From contig JALSHP010000223.1 of the NCBI GenBank assembly GCA_026982175.1, positions 1 through 15,987 on the forward strand: a stretch of 15,987 nucleotides of DNA, in the 5' to 3' direction. Positions 5,613 to 12,997 of this stretch are shown here, piece after piece. The DNA is from Campylobacteraceae bacterium. Lineage in GTDB: Bacteria; Campylobacterota; Campylobacteria; Campylobacterales; Sulfurovaceae. A program made the translations under genes and the position numbers. The notes below the pieces were generated by a model that was not told the origin of the DNA, did no database searches, and was given only the letters and a program-made list of their open reading frames with translations. Every line of letters starts with the position of its first letter. Position 1 is the first letter of the stretch.

Positions 5613-8600
5613 ATGTTAAACAAAATCTTTTCAATGAAAATGACCGTGTTGGTTCTTTTCTTGTTTGGGGCAATTGTGGGAGGTGCTACGTTTATTGAAA
5701 ACGATTATGGTACCCAAACAGCTCAAGCACTTATTTACAATTCACGTTGGTTTGAAGTTTTCTTACTTTATTTTATTTTACTAATGCTTTATAATATGTC
5801 AAAGTATAAAAGCTACAAATCAAAACCTTCTGTTTTTATTTTTCATACAGCATTTTTAGTCATTGCCATTGGGGCAGCAATTACGCGTTATGTTGGTTAT
5901 GAAGGTGTCATGCACATTCGTGAAGGGCATATTGCTTCAAGTATGATTTCATCTAAAAAAGTTTTAAAAATCCATGTAGGAGAGGGTCAAGATGCTATAG
6001 ATTATGAGCAAGATATTCTCTTCTCTTCTATGACAAAAAACCATTTGAAAAAAAGTTGGGATATTGATGGTAAAAAAGTTTCTTTTGACTTAGTACGTTA
6101 TTTACCAGCAGGAGAGCAGAGTTTAGTACCCGATGCAGTTAATGGTAAAAAAGTTTTAGAGCTTATGGTTGCTTCTGGAGGAAAAGGACAACCTGTCTTT
6201 TTGATGGATGGAACAGTTCATGATGCTGGAAGCTTTATGTTAACGTTCAATGAAACCATTGAAAGCCCTACGAAACCCATTTTAAATATCCGATCTAAAG
6301 CAGATGGTACATTTGAAATAGAAAATGACTTTCCTATTAAAACACTCTCTATGTTAACCCGTGAAGAAGATGAGCTTAAAAAAGGGTTTAATCCTTTTAC
6401 TAAGAAGAAGCTTTATCAATTTTCAGGAAACTCTGTTGTTCTTAAAAATGCACATGAAAAATCAGTTATGAAATTTGTGAGCAAGTCTTTAAAAACTAAA
6501 AATGGAAAACCAGAGATTGCGACATTTATGATTGATGTCAATGGTGAAAAATCCAAAGTGGATTTGTTCTCTTATGCTGGAGATGTTTCAGAAATTCAAA
6601 GAGTCACCGTTGGTGGCGTAAAGATTGCCATGTATTTGGGTGCTAGAAAAATTCCTGTTCCTTTTTCTATTAAGTTGATTGACTTTGAATTAGAGCGTTA
6701 CCCTGGTTCCATGAGTCCTTCGTCTTACTCTTCAGATGTTGAGCTTATTGATCATTCAGAAGGAATTGATGGAATGCCTTATAAAATCTATATGAACCAT
6801 GTACTTGACCACCGTAACTATCGACTGTTTCAGTCTTCGTATGACCAAGATGAAAAAGGAACAGTATTGTCTGTAAACCATGACCCAGGAACTTGGCCGA
6901 CTTACATTGGTTATATTTTATTAACATTAGGAATGCTTTGGAACCTCATTGACAAAAATGGACGTTTCCAAAAGTTACTCAAAGGGGCTAGAAAACTACA
7001 AGGGGCAAGTGCCATACTGGTAACGCTCTTTGCTTTGAACTTTTCAACACCATTACAAGCAGCTAAATTACCGACGCTTGATGCGAATATAACCAAGATG
7101 ATAAATGCTTATAGTCAAGAGAGTGTGGAGAAGTTTGGACGACTTATTTTACAAGACTCTCGTGGACGAATGAAGCCTGTGGACACCTTGGCACATGAAA
7201 TTATTGCTAAACTAGCAGGAAAGAGTACCATTTATGGTGTTGAGCCAACGGCGATGTTATTGGGAATGACAGTTGAGCCTAAAAAGTATCAATTTATTCC
7301 AATGATTAAAGTTGACCACACACGCATTGCCAAAGAGTTGGGAATGCCAGAGGGTGCTAAATATGCTAAGTTTTATGATTTCTTTACCCAAGAGGGTGAG
7401 TATAAATTAAAAAATCAGATGGATGTCTCTATTCGTAAAAAGCCTTTAGATAAAAATCTTTATGACAAAGAGTTGGTAAAAGTAGATGAACGTCTCAATG
7501 TTGCATACATGATTTATACAGGTTCATTACTTCAAATGTATCCAGAACCTCACTCTGAAGCGAACAAATGGATGAACCCACAAGATGCCATTGAGAAGTT
7601 TCCAAAAGAGATAGCTGAAATGGTACGAATGATGACCATTTATCTTTTCCAAGGAGCAGAAAAAATTCAACAAACTGGTGAAACGGTTCAGTTTGACAAA
7701 GCGATTAATCTTATCAATATGTATCAAAAGAAGTTTGGTTCTGAAGTCATGCCATCATCTGACGTTATTGATGTTGAGATTAAATACAACAAACTAGGAC
7801 TGCTTTCAAAGTTAGTACCACTCTACCTTTTGGTAGGACTTGTTTTACTCATTGCTGCGTTTGTCAATATTGTTAAACCAAATCGTAGTTTAAAATACAT
7901 CATGAGCATCTCATGGGTATTGATGATTATTGGGTTTGCCATTCATCTAGGTTCAATGGCGATGCGTTGGTACATTGGAGGTCATGCCCCTTGGTCAAAT
8001 GCTTATGAATCCATTGTCTTCATTGCAGGAGCAACCATGGTAGCAGGGCTTATTTTTGCAAGAAAATCACCATTTACTTTGGGGGCAACAGGGCTTTTAG
8101 CAGGTATCACCATGGGTGTTGCACACATGAACTTTATTAACCCAGAGATTACCAACTTAGTACCTGTACTTAAATCTTACTGGCTTATGATTCACGTGGC
8201 AACGATTATCGCTGGTGATGGTTTCTTAGGGCTTGGTTCTATGTTGTCACTTTTAGTGCTTATCTTATTTATCATGAAACGTGGTGAAAATGAAAATATT
8301 GACCGTTCTATTAAAGAGCTTACGAACATTGCTGAAATGAGTCTTATTGTGGGGCTTTTCCTCTTAACCATTGGTAACTTCCTTGGGGGAATTTGGGCAA
8401 ACGAATCTTGGGGTCGTTACTGGGGTTGGGATGCCAAGGAGACATGGGCTGCTGTTACCATTTTAGTATATGCAACCATTTTACACTTACGGTTCATTCC
8501 ACAGTTTAAAAATCCATTTGCCTTTAACGTGGCATCATTATGGGGTTACTCAACGGTTATCATGACATACTTTGGGGTAAACTATTACCTCTCTGGACTG

Positions 8601-8780
8601 CACTCTTATGCAGCTGGAGCACCAATGCCATTGCCTAATTGGGTTATTCCATCGGTTATTGCCTTGCTTGTTTTAACACTCATTGCAGCTAAGTCATGGA
8701 AAAATATCAAAATAGTATTTATAATTCTCTCTCCACTCATCTTGTGGGTAGCAGGATTACTCTTTATGCTAAAATATTAA
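5613..8780 (+). CDS. ccsBA: Fused cytochrome c synthase CcsBA (System II)
   Basis: This inner-membrane protein moves heme to the periplasm and attaches it to CXXCH apocytochromes. The N-terminal ResB/CcsB part (about 1-447) has transmembrane helices near 10-28, 45-62 and 72-90, a large periplasmic loop, and a helix at 428-447. A hydrophobic segment at about 465-482 and a soluble stretch to about 730 follow. The C-terminal CcsA part is polytopic and carries the WWD heme-binding motif at 933-945 (WGRYWGWDAKETW). The four essential His of Helicobacter hepaticus CcsBA, recalled as 77, 761, 858 and 897, line up with His78, His861, His958 and His997; the last three keep their mutual spacing exactly. 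All key residues are present, so the enzyme looks functional. At 1055 residues it is about 100 longer than expected, and the extra length lies between the first two His. The multiheme cytochrome at 2106-4457 is a likely client. Confidence 0.95.
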   Translation: MLNKIFSMKMTVLVLFLFGAIVGGATFIENDYGTQTAQALIYNSRWFEVFLLYFILLMLYNMSKYKSYKSKPSVFIFHTAFLVIAIGAAITRYVGYEGVMHIREGHIASSMISSKKVLKIHVGEGQDAIDYEQDILFSSMTKNHLKKSWDIDGKKVSFDLVRYLPAGEQSLVPDAVNGKKVLELMVASGGKGQPVFLMDGTVHDAGSFMLTFNETIESPTKPILNIRSKADGTFEIENDFPIKTLSMLTREEDELKKGFNPFTKKKLYQFSGNSVVLKNAHEKSVMKFVSKSLKTKNGKPEIATFMIDVNGEKSKVDLFSYAGDVSEIQRVTVGGVKIAMYLGARKIPVPFSIKLIDFELERYPGSMSPSSYSSDVELIDHSEGIDGMPYKIYMNHVLDHRNYRLFQSSYDQDEKGTVLSVNHDPGTWPTYIGYILLTLGMLWNLIDKNGRFQKLLKGARKLQGASAILVTLFALNFSTPLQAAKLPTLDANITKMINAYSQESVEKFGRLILQDSRGRMKPVDTLAHEIIAKLAGKSTIYGVEPTAMLLGMTVEPKKYQFIPMIKVDHTRIAKELGMPEGAKYAKFYDFFTQEGEYKLKNQMDVSIRKKPLDKNLYDKELVKVDERLNVAYMIYTGSLLQMYPEPHSEANKWMNPQDAIEKFPKEIAEMVRMMTIYLFQGAEKIQQTGETVQFDKAINLINMYQKKFGSEVMPSSDVIDVEIKYNKLGLLSKLVPLYLLVGLVLLIAAFVNIVKPNRSLKYIMSISWVLMIIGFAIHLGSMAMRWYIGGHAPWSNAYESIVFIAGATMVAGLIFARKSPFTLGATGLLAGITMGVAHMNFINPEITNLVPVLKSYWLMIHVATIIAGDGFLGLGSMLSLLVLILFIMKRGENENIDRSIKELTNIAEMSLIVGLFLLTIGNFLGGIWANESWGRYWGWDAKETWAAVTILVYATILHLRFIPQFKNPFAFNVASLWGYSTVIMTYFGVNYYLSGLHSYAAGAPMPLPNWVIPSVIALLVLTLIAAKSWKNIKIVFIILSPLILWVAGLLFMLKY

Positions 8781-8781
8781 G

Positions 8782-9522
8782 ATGTTAAGAACAAAAAAAG
8801 ACCTCTATAATGGTCTTATTATAGAAACAGAGAGTATTGATGCTTCTGTTTCTACTTTTAAAAATTCTCTTCAAATTTTACTTATACAATCTCAAAAAGA
8901 AAACATAGCCCTTTTATGGTTAGATTTAACGACCAAACAATATGAACATATTGCTGTGGCACTGGCTTTAGGATTTGAGTTTCATAACTGTGAAGCCAAA
9001 AGAACAACGCTTACTTTTCAAGTGACCAAAGATGCTTACATTCCTGTCGCTCCAACTCATACCATTGGGGTAGGGGCTGTGGTCATTAACCAAAACAATG
9101 AACTGCTCATGGTACGTGACCGAATACACACTTCAAACTCTATCTACAAACTCCCTGGGGGAATGTTAGAACCAACACAAAGCTTAGAAGAGGGAGTAAT
9201 TAGAGAAGTTTGGGAAGAGACAGGGATTAAAGCCAAACTCATTAAAATGGTCTCACTTTTAAACTCTCACCCTTTTACCTTTAACAAATCCAATATGTAC
9301 ATCGTTTTTCAATTAGAAGCATTGAGTGAAGAGATTAACGTCATAGATACGCATGAGATAGCGTTTGCTCTTTGGATGCCACTTGATGAATTTTTTGCAC
9401 ATGAAGAAATGTCTCAATTTCAAAAAGATTTAGTAAAAGCTGCTTTAAACCATGAGGGAATCTCTTTAATGGAGTATATTAATACTCGCCCCAATAAAAA
9501 ACATGTTGAGGTCTATTCTTAA
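8782..9522 (+). CDS. Nudix hydrolase with NUDT6-like pre-Nudix domain
   Basis: This protein of 246 residues is a two-domain Nudix hydrolase. Residues about 10-85 match the pre-Nudix domain of human NUDT6 and plant Nudix hydrolases (WLDL..., then LALGFEFHNC). The Nudix domain begins at THTIGVGAVVI (92-102). The Nudix box is at 127-149: Gly127, Arg141-Glu142, the metal-binding Glu145-Glu146, and Gly148-Ile149. The first Glu of GX5E is Gln133 here, a position less critical than the REXXEE core. Such enzymes cleave nucleoside diphosphates linked to another group, but the substrate cannot be told from sequence. The start lies 1 bp after the ccsBA stop with no clear ribosome site, suggesting translational coupling to ccsBA. 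The stop is 1 bp from that of the convergent SUI1 gene. Confidence 0.88.
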   Translation: MLRTKKDLYNGLIIETESIDASVSTFKNSLQILLIQSQKENIALLWLDLTTKQYEHIAVALALGFEFHNCEAKRTTLTFQVTKDAYIPVAPTHTIGVGAVVINQNNELLMVRDRIHTSNSIYKLPGGMLEPTQSLEEGVIREVWEETGIKAKLIKMVSLLNSHPFTFNKSNMYIVFQLEALSEEINVIDTHEIAFALWMPLDEFFAHEEMSQFQKDLVKAALNHEGISLMEYINTRPNKKHVEVYS

Positions 9523-9523
9523 C

Positions 9524-9853
9524 CTATTTAAGTTTATAGTCCAATTTTTTCAATTGGACTTTGAGATTCTCTTTGACTTCTCCTTGAAATTCTAAAGTAT
9601 TCTCTTTGAGTGTGCCACCTGTGCCAAGTTTTTTCTTAAGTAGTTTTAAGAGTGTTTGTAATGCTTGTTTTTCTAAATAAAATGGCTTCACAATGGTAAC
9701 GACTTTGCCACGTCGTTTCTCTTTTGAAAAATGTAAAAGATGCTCTTGTGGCTCTTTTATCTCTTGTGCTATTTCTTCTTTAGCTTCTTTTTTGTTGTCC
9801 GATGACCAAGCATCAGAAAAATTACTACCCATTTCAAATAAGTTCTCTTTCAT
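9524..9853 (-). CDS. yciH: SUI1/YciH-family translation factor
   Basis: This 109-residue protein has an acidic, low-complexity N-terminus (1-44) and a C-terminal SUI1 domain (about 46-109). Landmarks are the basic RRGKVVTIVKPF strand (47-58), the LKKKLGTGGTLKENTLEFQG turn (72-91) and a final amphipathic strand and helix. SUI1 proteins are the bacterial relatives of eukaryotic eIF1 and can influence start-codon fidelity in vitro, but their bacterial role is not settled. Length agrees with E. coli YciH (108). It is transcribed alone, convergent with the Nudix gene, and the ribosome site is weak (AAAAAAGG, about 10 bases from the ATG). Confidence 0.88.
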   Translation of the reverse strand: MKENLFEMGSNFSDAWSSDNKKEAKEEIAQEIKEPQEHLLHFSKEKRRGKVVTIVKPFYLEKQALQTLLKLLKKKLGTGGTLKENTLEFQGEVKENLKVQLKKLDYKLK

Positions 9854-9886
9854 CTATAGAGCCTTTTTTATTTCTATTTTTATCGT

Positions 9887-9892
9887 ATTATA
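9887..9892 (-). promoter_or_regulatory. Putative -10 box for the SUI1 gene
   Basis: TATAAT on the minus strand lies 34 bp before the ATG at 9853. It lies in very AT-rich DNA, so the call is tentative. Confidence 0.4.
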
Positions 9893-9916
9893 ATAAGTTA
9901 CTCTTATATCCATAAT

Positions 9917-9958
9917 ATTAAAAAATAATATTAATATTTTTTTTTATTATTTTTTAAT
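9917..9958. repeat. All-AT inverted repeat between divergent genes
   Basis: ATTAAAAAATAAT (9917-9929) and ATTATTTTTTAAT (9946-9958) are perfect 13-base arms around a 16-base spacer that ends in nine T. The whole 9912-9965 stretch has no G or C. It is too weak in RNA to be a normal terminator; curved or easily melted promoter DNA is more likely. Confidence 0.5.
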
Positions 9959-9988
9959 TAATTAAGTAATTAATAACATAAATAGTTA

Positions 9989-9994
9989 TATAAT
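9989..9994 (+). promoter_or_regulatory. Putative -10 box for the Sel1-repeat gene
   Basis: TATAAT lies 35 bp before the ATG at 10024, with AAGGA at 10012-10016 as the ribosome site. Upstream A and T tracts could act as an UP-like element. Confidence 0.5.
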
Positions 9995-10023
9995 AATTTT
10001 AACAAAACATTAAGGAACTAAAA

Positions 10024-10689
10024 ATGAAAAAAACTATTTTATTATTAACATTGGCTTCAACTCTAACACTTACAGCAAATCCTTTTACAAATACTATGGC
10101 GAATAACCCTACCATTAAAACACAAGCGTCACAAAAATATTTTTATGCTAAAAGAGCAGCATTACAAGGAAATGCACAAGCACAATATGATTTAGGATTA
10201 ATGTACGCTACAGGAGATGGTGTTGAGAAAAATGAAGCATTGGCTTTAACTTGGTTTACAAGAGCATCAGAAAATAATTTTGCAAAACGTGTGAATGTTC
10301 AACACGTAGTTAAGCCAACAGTAACTTCTCAAAAAGTTATCTTTGCTAAGAGAGCAGTGGCACAGGGGAATGTACAGGCTCAATTTGATTTAGGGATGAT
10401 GTATCTTAAGGGTGATGGTGTAAGAAAAAATGAACAACTTGCTTTTAGCTACTTTCATAAAGCTGCAAGAAAAAACCATGTAGAGGCAAAATTCTATATG
10501 GGGCTTAGTTTTGCAGAGGGTAAAGGGGTAAGAAAGCAAACACAACTGGCAAGATATTGGTTTAAGTTAGCAGCCAAAGCAGGTCATAGAACTGCTATGG
10601 CACACCTTTCAAGCCTTGAAAGAAAAGTTAGACCACAAGTTCGCGTAAACAGAAGAGTAGCATTTAATACCATTAGCTATAAATTTTAA
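10024..10689 (+). CDS. Exported Sel1-like repeat protein
   Basis: This 221-residue protein has a signal peptide (MKKTILLLTLASTLTLTA, cleavage near residue 18) and three Sel1-like (TPR-type) repeats at about 51-86, 116-151 and 152-188. Each has the pattern A-x-x-x-L-G-x-M/S-Y/F-x-x-G-x-G-V-x-K-x...A-x-x-W/Y-F. A spacer of about 30 residues separates repeats 1 and 2, and both are preceded by a similar FYAKRA or IFAKRA lead, suggesting an internal duplication. The C-terminus is basic (RKVRPQVRVNRRV). There are no Cys residues, unlike the disulfide-stabilised Hcp proteins of Helicobacter. Sel1 repeats mediate protein contacts; the partner is unknown. It stands alone with its own promoter, and its stop lies 16 bp from the convergent tcdA stop. 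Confidence 0.85.
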   Translation: MKKTILLLTLASTLTLTANPFTNTMANNPTIKTQASQKYFYAKRAALQGNAQAQYDLGLMYATGDGVEKNEALALTWFTRASENNFAKRVNVQHVVKPTVTSQKVIFAKRAVAQGNVQAQFDLGMMYLKGDGVRKNEQLAFSYFHKAARKNHVEAKFYMGLSFAEGKGVRKQTQLARYWFKLAAKAGHRTAMAHLSSLERKVRPQVRVNRRVAFNTISYKF

Positions 10690-10705
10690 CATTATTCAAT
10701 ATTAT

Positions 10706-11350
10706 TTAGCTTTTTAAAATTCTCTTAATGGTTTCAGAGCAAACGGTTAATCCCGTTGCTCCTGTGACAGCCACACATGAACCTTTCTCTTTACATTTAT
10801 CTTCTTCAGGTGAGAAGACCACCGTAAAATTTCTATCAAACTTCGCTTTTTTCAACTCATTTCTTATTTTTCGTCCCAAAGCATCCCCATGACTTTTCCA
10901 AATGGAAGCGACTTCAATCTTAGAGGCATCATAACGTTTCGCTGAACCAAAAGACATAATGAGCTTTTTGTAACATTTTTTAGCCACTTCAATCTTCACT
11001 TTGGTGGTGTCAGCACAGTCAAGTACCAAATCATAAGGCTCAAAATCAAACTCAGCCACCCATGCCATGTCCATCTGTTGATTAATGGTCTTAATGCAAG
11101 GGTAGAGTTTTTTAAGGGCTTCTACTTTGTATTCCCCTACAGCTTCAGAACCAATTTGTCGGTTTTGGTTGGTCTCATCATAAACATCATAGTCCAAAAT
11201 GGTAATGTCTGAAACTCCTGAACGATACAAACAGTCAAGTGCGTAAGAGCCAACACCACCTACACCTAAAATGAGTATCTTAGCTTTTTGAATTTTGGCG
11301 AAATCTTCTTTGCCAAAAAGTAGTTCGCATCGTTGAAATCTTAAATCCAT
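10706..11350 (-). CDS. tcdA: tRNA threonylcarbamoyladenosine dehydratase TcdA (E1-like)
   Basis: This E1-like ATP-dependent enzyme cyclises t6A37 of ANN-decoding tRNAs to ct6A. Visible features are the nucleotide-binding GVGGVG at 29-34, the acidic DYD after the second strand (53-55), the NRQI motif with Arg64, the DCAD segment (111-114), and the C-terminal block KGSCVAVTGATGLTVCSETI. The RFxRxxxLFG opening and NRQI favour TcdA over ThiF and MoeB; the zinc-binding CXXC pairs of ThiF/MoeB are not present. At 214 residues it is shorter than E. coli TcdA (268) and lacks the C-terminal extension, as if reduced to the catalytic core. Its start overlaps the surE 3' end by 10 bp, so the two are translationally coupled. 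Confidence 0.85.
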   Translation of the reverse strand: MDLRFQRCELLFGKEDFAKIQKAKILILGVGGVGSYALDCLYRSGVSDITILDYDVYDETNQNRQIGSEAVGEYKVEALKKLYPCIKTINQQMDMAWVAEFDFEPYDLVLDCADTTKVKIEVAKKCYKKLIMSFGSAKRYDASKIEVASIWKSHGDALGRKIRNELKKAKFDRNFTVVFSPEEDKCKEKGSCVAVTGATGLTVCSETIKRILKS

Positions 11351-12129
11351 TTTTCTAAGTCCTCTAAATCCTTATGGGATGTCATATCTAAATGAATGGG
11401 TGTTATGGAAACATAGCCACTTTTAACAGCTTTAACATCTGTCATTTGCCCCTCACTTTCTCGCCATTCATGGTTCACCAAGCCTATCCAAAAATACTCT
11501 TGCCCTCTTGGGTTAATGTGAGCATCTGCATCGTTAGAATAGACACGGCTACCTGTCTTAGTCACTTTAAATCCTTGTGATGCTTTGGGTGTAACAGCTG
11601 GAATGTTGACATTTAAAAATTTTCTAGGATTTAGGGGAAAAGAGCCATTAAAGATTTTTTGCACAAGCATGGCGATACTCTCTTTTGCCAAGGCATAATC
11701 AAAGCCCTCTTTTTCACGCATATCATCAGAAAAGTCTTGTGAAATGGCAATGGCAGGAACGCCTTGAAGTACAGCCTCCATCGCTCCAGATGCCGTGCCA
11801 GAGTAGGTAATGTCCTCACCCATATTCGCCCCAATATTAATGCCCGAAATCACTAGGTCAGGCTGGGCATCTTTAGGGTAGAGTTTATGTAATGCCAAAA
11901 AAACACAATCTGTAGGTGTTCCATCATCTAGCTTATAGAAGTTTTTTTTAAGTTCTACAAAACGTAAAGGTTTAGTGAGAGTAAGTGAATGTCCACAAGC
12001 AGATTTTTCTAAAGTAGGAGCAACGGTGATAATGTCAGCTAGAGGTTTTAAAGCCTCTATAAGTGCTAAAAGAGCAGGGGAGTCGAAGCCATCATCGTTG
12101 GTTATTAGGATTTTTTTCTTATTTTTCAT
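11341..12129 (-). CDS. surE: 5'/3'-nucleotidase SurE
   Basis: SurE is a metal-dependent phosphatase that removes phosphate from nucleoside 5'- and 3'-monophosphates and can act on short polyphosphates. The protein has 262 residues, the usual size. The motif ITNDDGFDSP gives metal ligands Asp12 and Asp13, Ser43 lies in SACGHSLT, and Asn98 lies in SGINIGANMG (95-104), followed by TYSGTASGAMEA; all expected ligands are present. The start is fixed by the family motif beginning within ten residues, yet no Shine-Dalgarno sequence precedes the ATG, and a stable inverted repeat lies 20 bp upstream. It is followed by the overlapping tcdA. Confidence 0.95.
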   Translation of the reverse strand: MKNKKKILITNDDGFDSPALLALIEALKPLADIITVAPTLEKSACGHSLTLTKPLRFVELKKNFYKLDDGTPTDCVFLALHKLYPKDAQPDLVISGINIGANMGEDITYSGTASGAMEAVLQGVPAIAISQDFSDDMREKEGFDYALAKESIAMLVQKIFNGSFPLNPRKFLNVNIPAVTPKASQGFKVTKTGSRVYSNDADAHINPRGQEYFWIGLVNHEWRESEGQMTDVKAVKSGYVSITPIHLDMTSHKDLEDLEKWI

Positions 12130-12149
12130 GGATGTATGGTAGTGTTTTT

Positions 12150-12177
12150 TGAGTGTAGTTTAGTTTAACGACACTCA
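12150..12177. repeat. Inverted repeat between the HAD phosphatase and surE genes
   Basis: TGAGTGT (12150-12156) and ACACTCA (12171-12177) pair perfectly, and GTT/AAC adds three inner pairs across one mismatch around a 6-base loop. On the minus strand the hairpin is followed by A6, not U, so it is not a normal terminator for the phosphatase gene. It lies in the probable transcript just ahead of surE. Confidence 0.55.
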
Positions 12178-12184
12178 TCTTAAG

Positions 12185-12865
12185 CTAAATATCCCCAACA
12201 ATTTTAACTGCACCCATGACATCATTGGTGACAAAATCGGCATCTTCTTCTAGCTCATCGGCATCTCCATAGCCACACAACACGCCAATACTCGCAATGT
12301 CAGCCTCTTGGGCGGCTAGTATGTCTGAAATGGTATCACCAATCATATAAGTAACTGTACCATAAGAGTAGCCTAATAAATCTAGGGCTTTGAGAATAGG
12401 TTCAGGGTGTGGTTTGAAGTGGGTGACATCTTCACTTCCTATCAATACATCGAAGTATTTCATGAGGTCAAAATGTTCAAGTAGTTCACGCGAATATTTA
12501 CTTGTTTTTGTTGTAACCACACCGAGTCTTGCACATTTGTGTGCTATGGTGATTGCCTCTTGTACATTGGGAAGTAGGGTTGTCTTTTGCGTGTGAATGG
12601 TTCGGTAATGCTCTTTATAAGCTGTTACATACGCCATTGCGTTTGCTTCATCTACTCCTAATTTTACAAACATGAGTTCTAGTGGTAAACCAATAAGCTT
12701 TTTGATGTTCTCATCAGCAGGAACATCGCCTCCACATTTTGCATAGGCTTTTGCAAAACTCTCTAAAATTGCTTCAGTAGAGTCAATAAGTGTGCCGTCT
12801 AAATCAAAGAGCATAATTTTTGAGCGTAGTTGGTCTTCTTTGAGTTGATAAATTGTTTGTGCCAT
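12185..12865 (-). CDS. HAD-family phosphatase, Gph/PpaX-like
   Basis: This 226-residue protein is a haloacid dehalogenase-superfamily phosphatase with an alpha-helical cap of subclass I. Motif I is LFDLDGTLID (Asp21 nucleophile, Asp23 acid/base), motif II is GVVTTK (Thr118/119), motif III is Lys151 in HFKPHPEP, and motif IV is IGDTISDI (Asp177, Asp181). The set is complete. The closest well-known relatives are phosphoglycolate phosphatase (Gph) and pyrophosphatase PpaX; sequence reading alone does not separate them, so no symbol is given. The chosen ATG has TGAGGAA in good position (about 9 bases), although the first 17 residues precede the usual domain start. It is divergent from metG and probably cotranscribed with surE and tcdA. 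Confidence 0.87.
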   Translation of the reverse strand: MAQTIYQLKEDQLRSKIMLFDLDGTLIDSTEAILESFAKAYAKCGGDVPADENIKKLIGLPLELMFVKLGVDEANAMAYVTAYKEHYRTIHTQKTTLLPNVQEAITIAHKCARLGVVTTKTSKYSRELLEHFDLMKYFDVLIGSEDVTHFKPHPEPILKALDLLGYSYGTVTYMIGDTISDILAAQEADIASIGVLCGYGDADELEEDADFVTNDVMGAVKIVGDI

Positions 12866-12894
12866 GTTTTAAATTCCTCATTAATATATTTCGT

Positions 12895-12900
12895 ATCATA
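12895..12900 (-). promoter_or_regulatory. Putative -10 box for the HAD phosphatase operon
   Basis: TATGAT on the minus strand lies 30 bp before the ATG at 12865, in the 132-bp divergent region shared with metG. Confidence 0.35.
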
Positions 12901-12952
12901 GCGATTAAAGCTAAAAGATGCACTAATTATTATGATAGAAGAAGAATTTAGG

Positions 12953-12958
12953 TAAAAT
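12953..12958 (+). promoter_or_regulatory. Putative -10 box for metG
   Basis: TAAAAT lies 40 bp before the metG ATG, with the ribosome site AAGGA at 12982-12986. No other strong signal was seen in this divergent region. Confidence 0.35.
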
Positions 12959-12997
12959 GCGAGAAATAAACTCATCTGTTTAAGGAAACTACTACAA

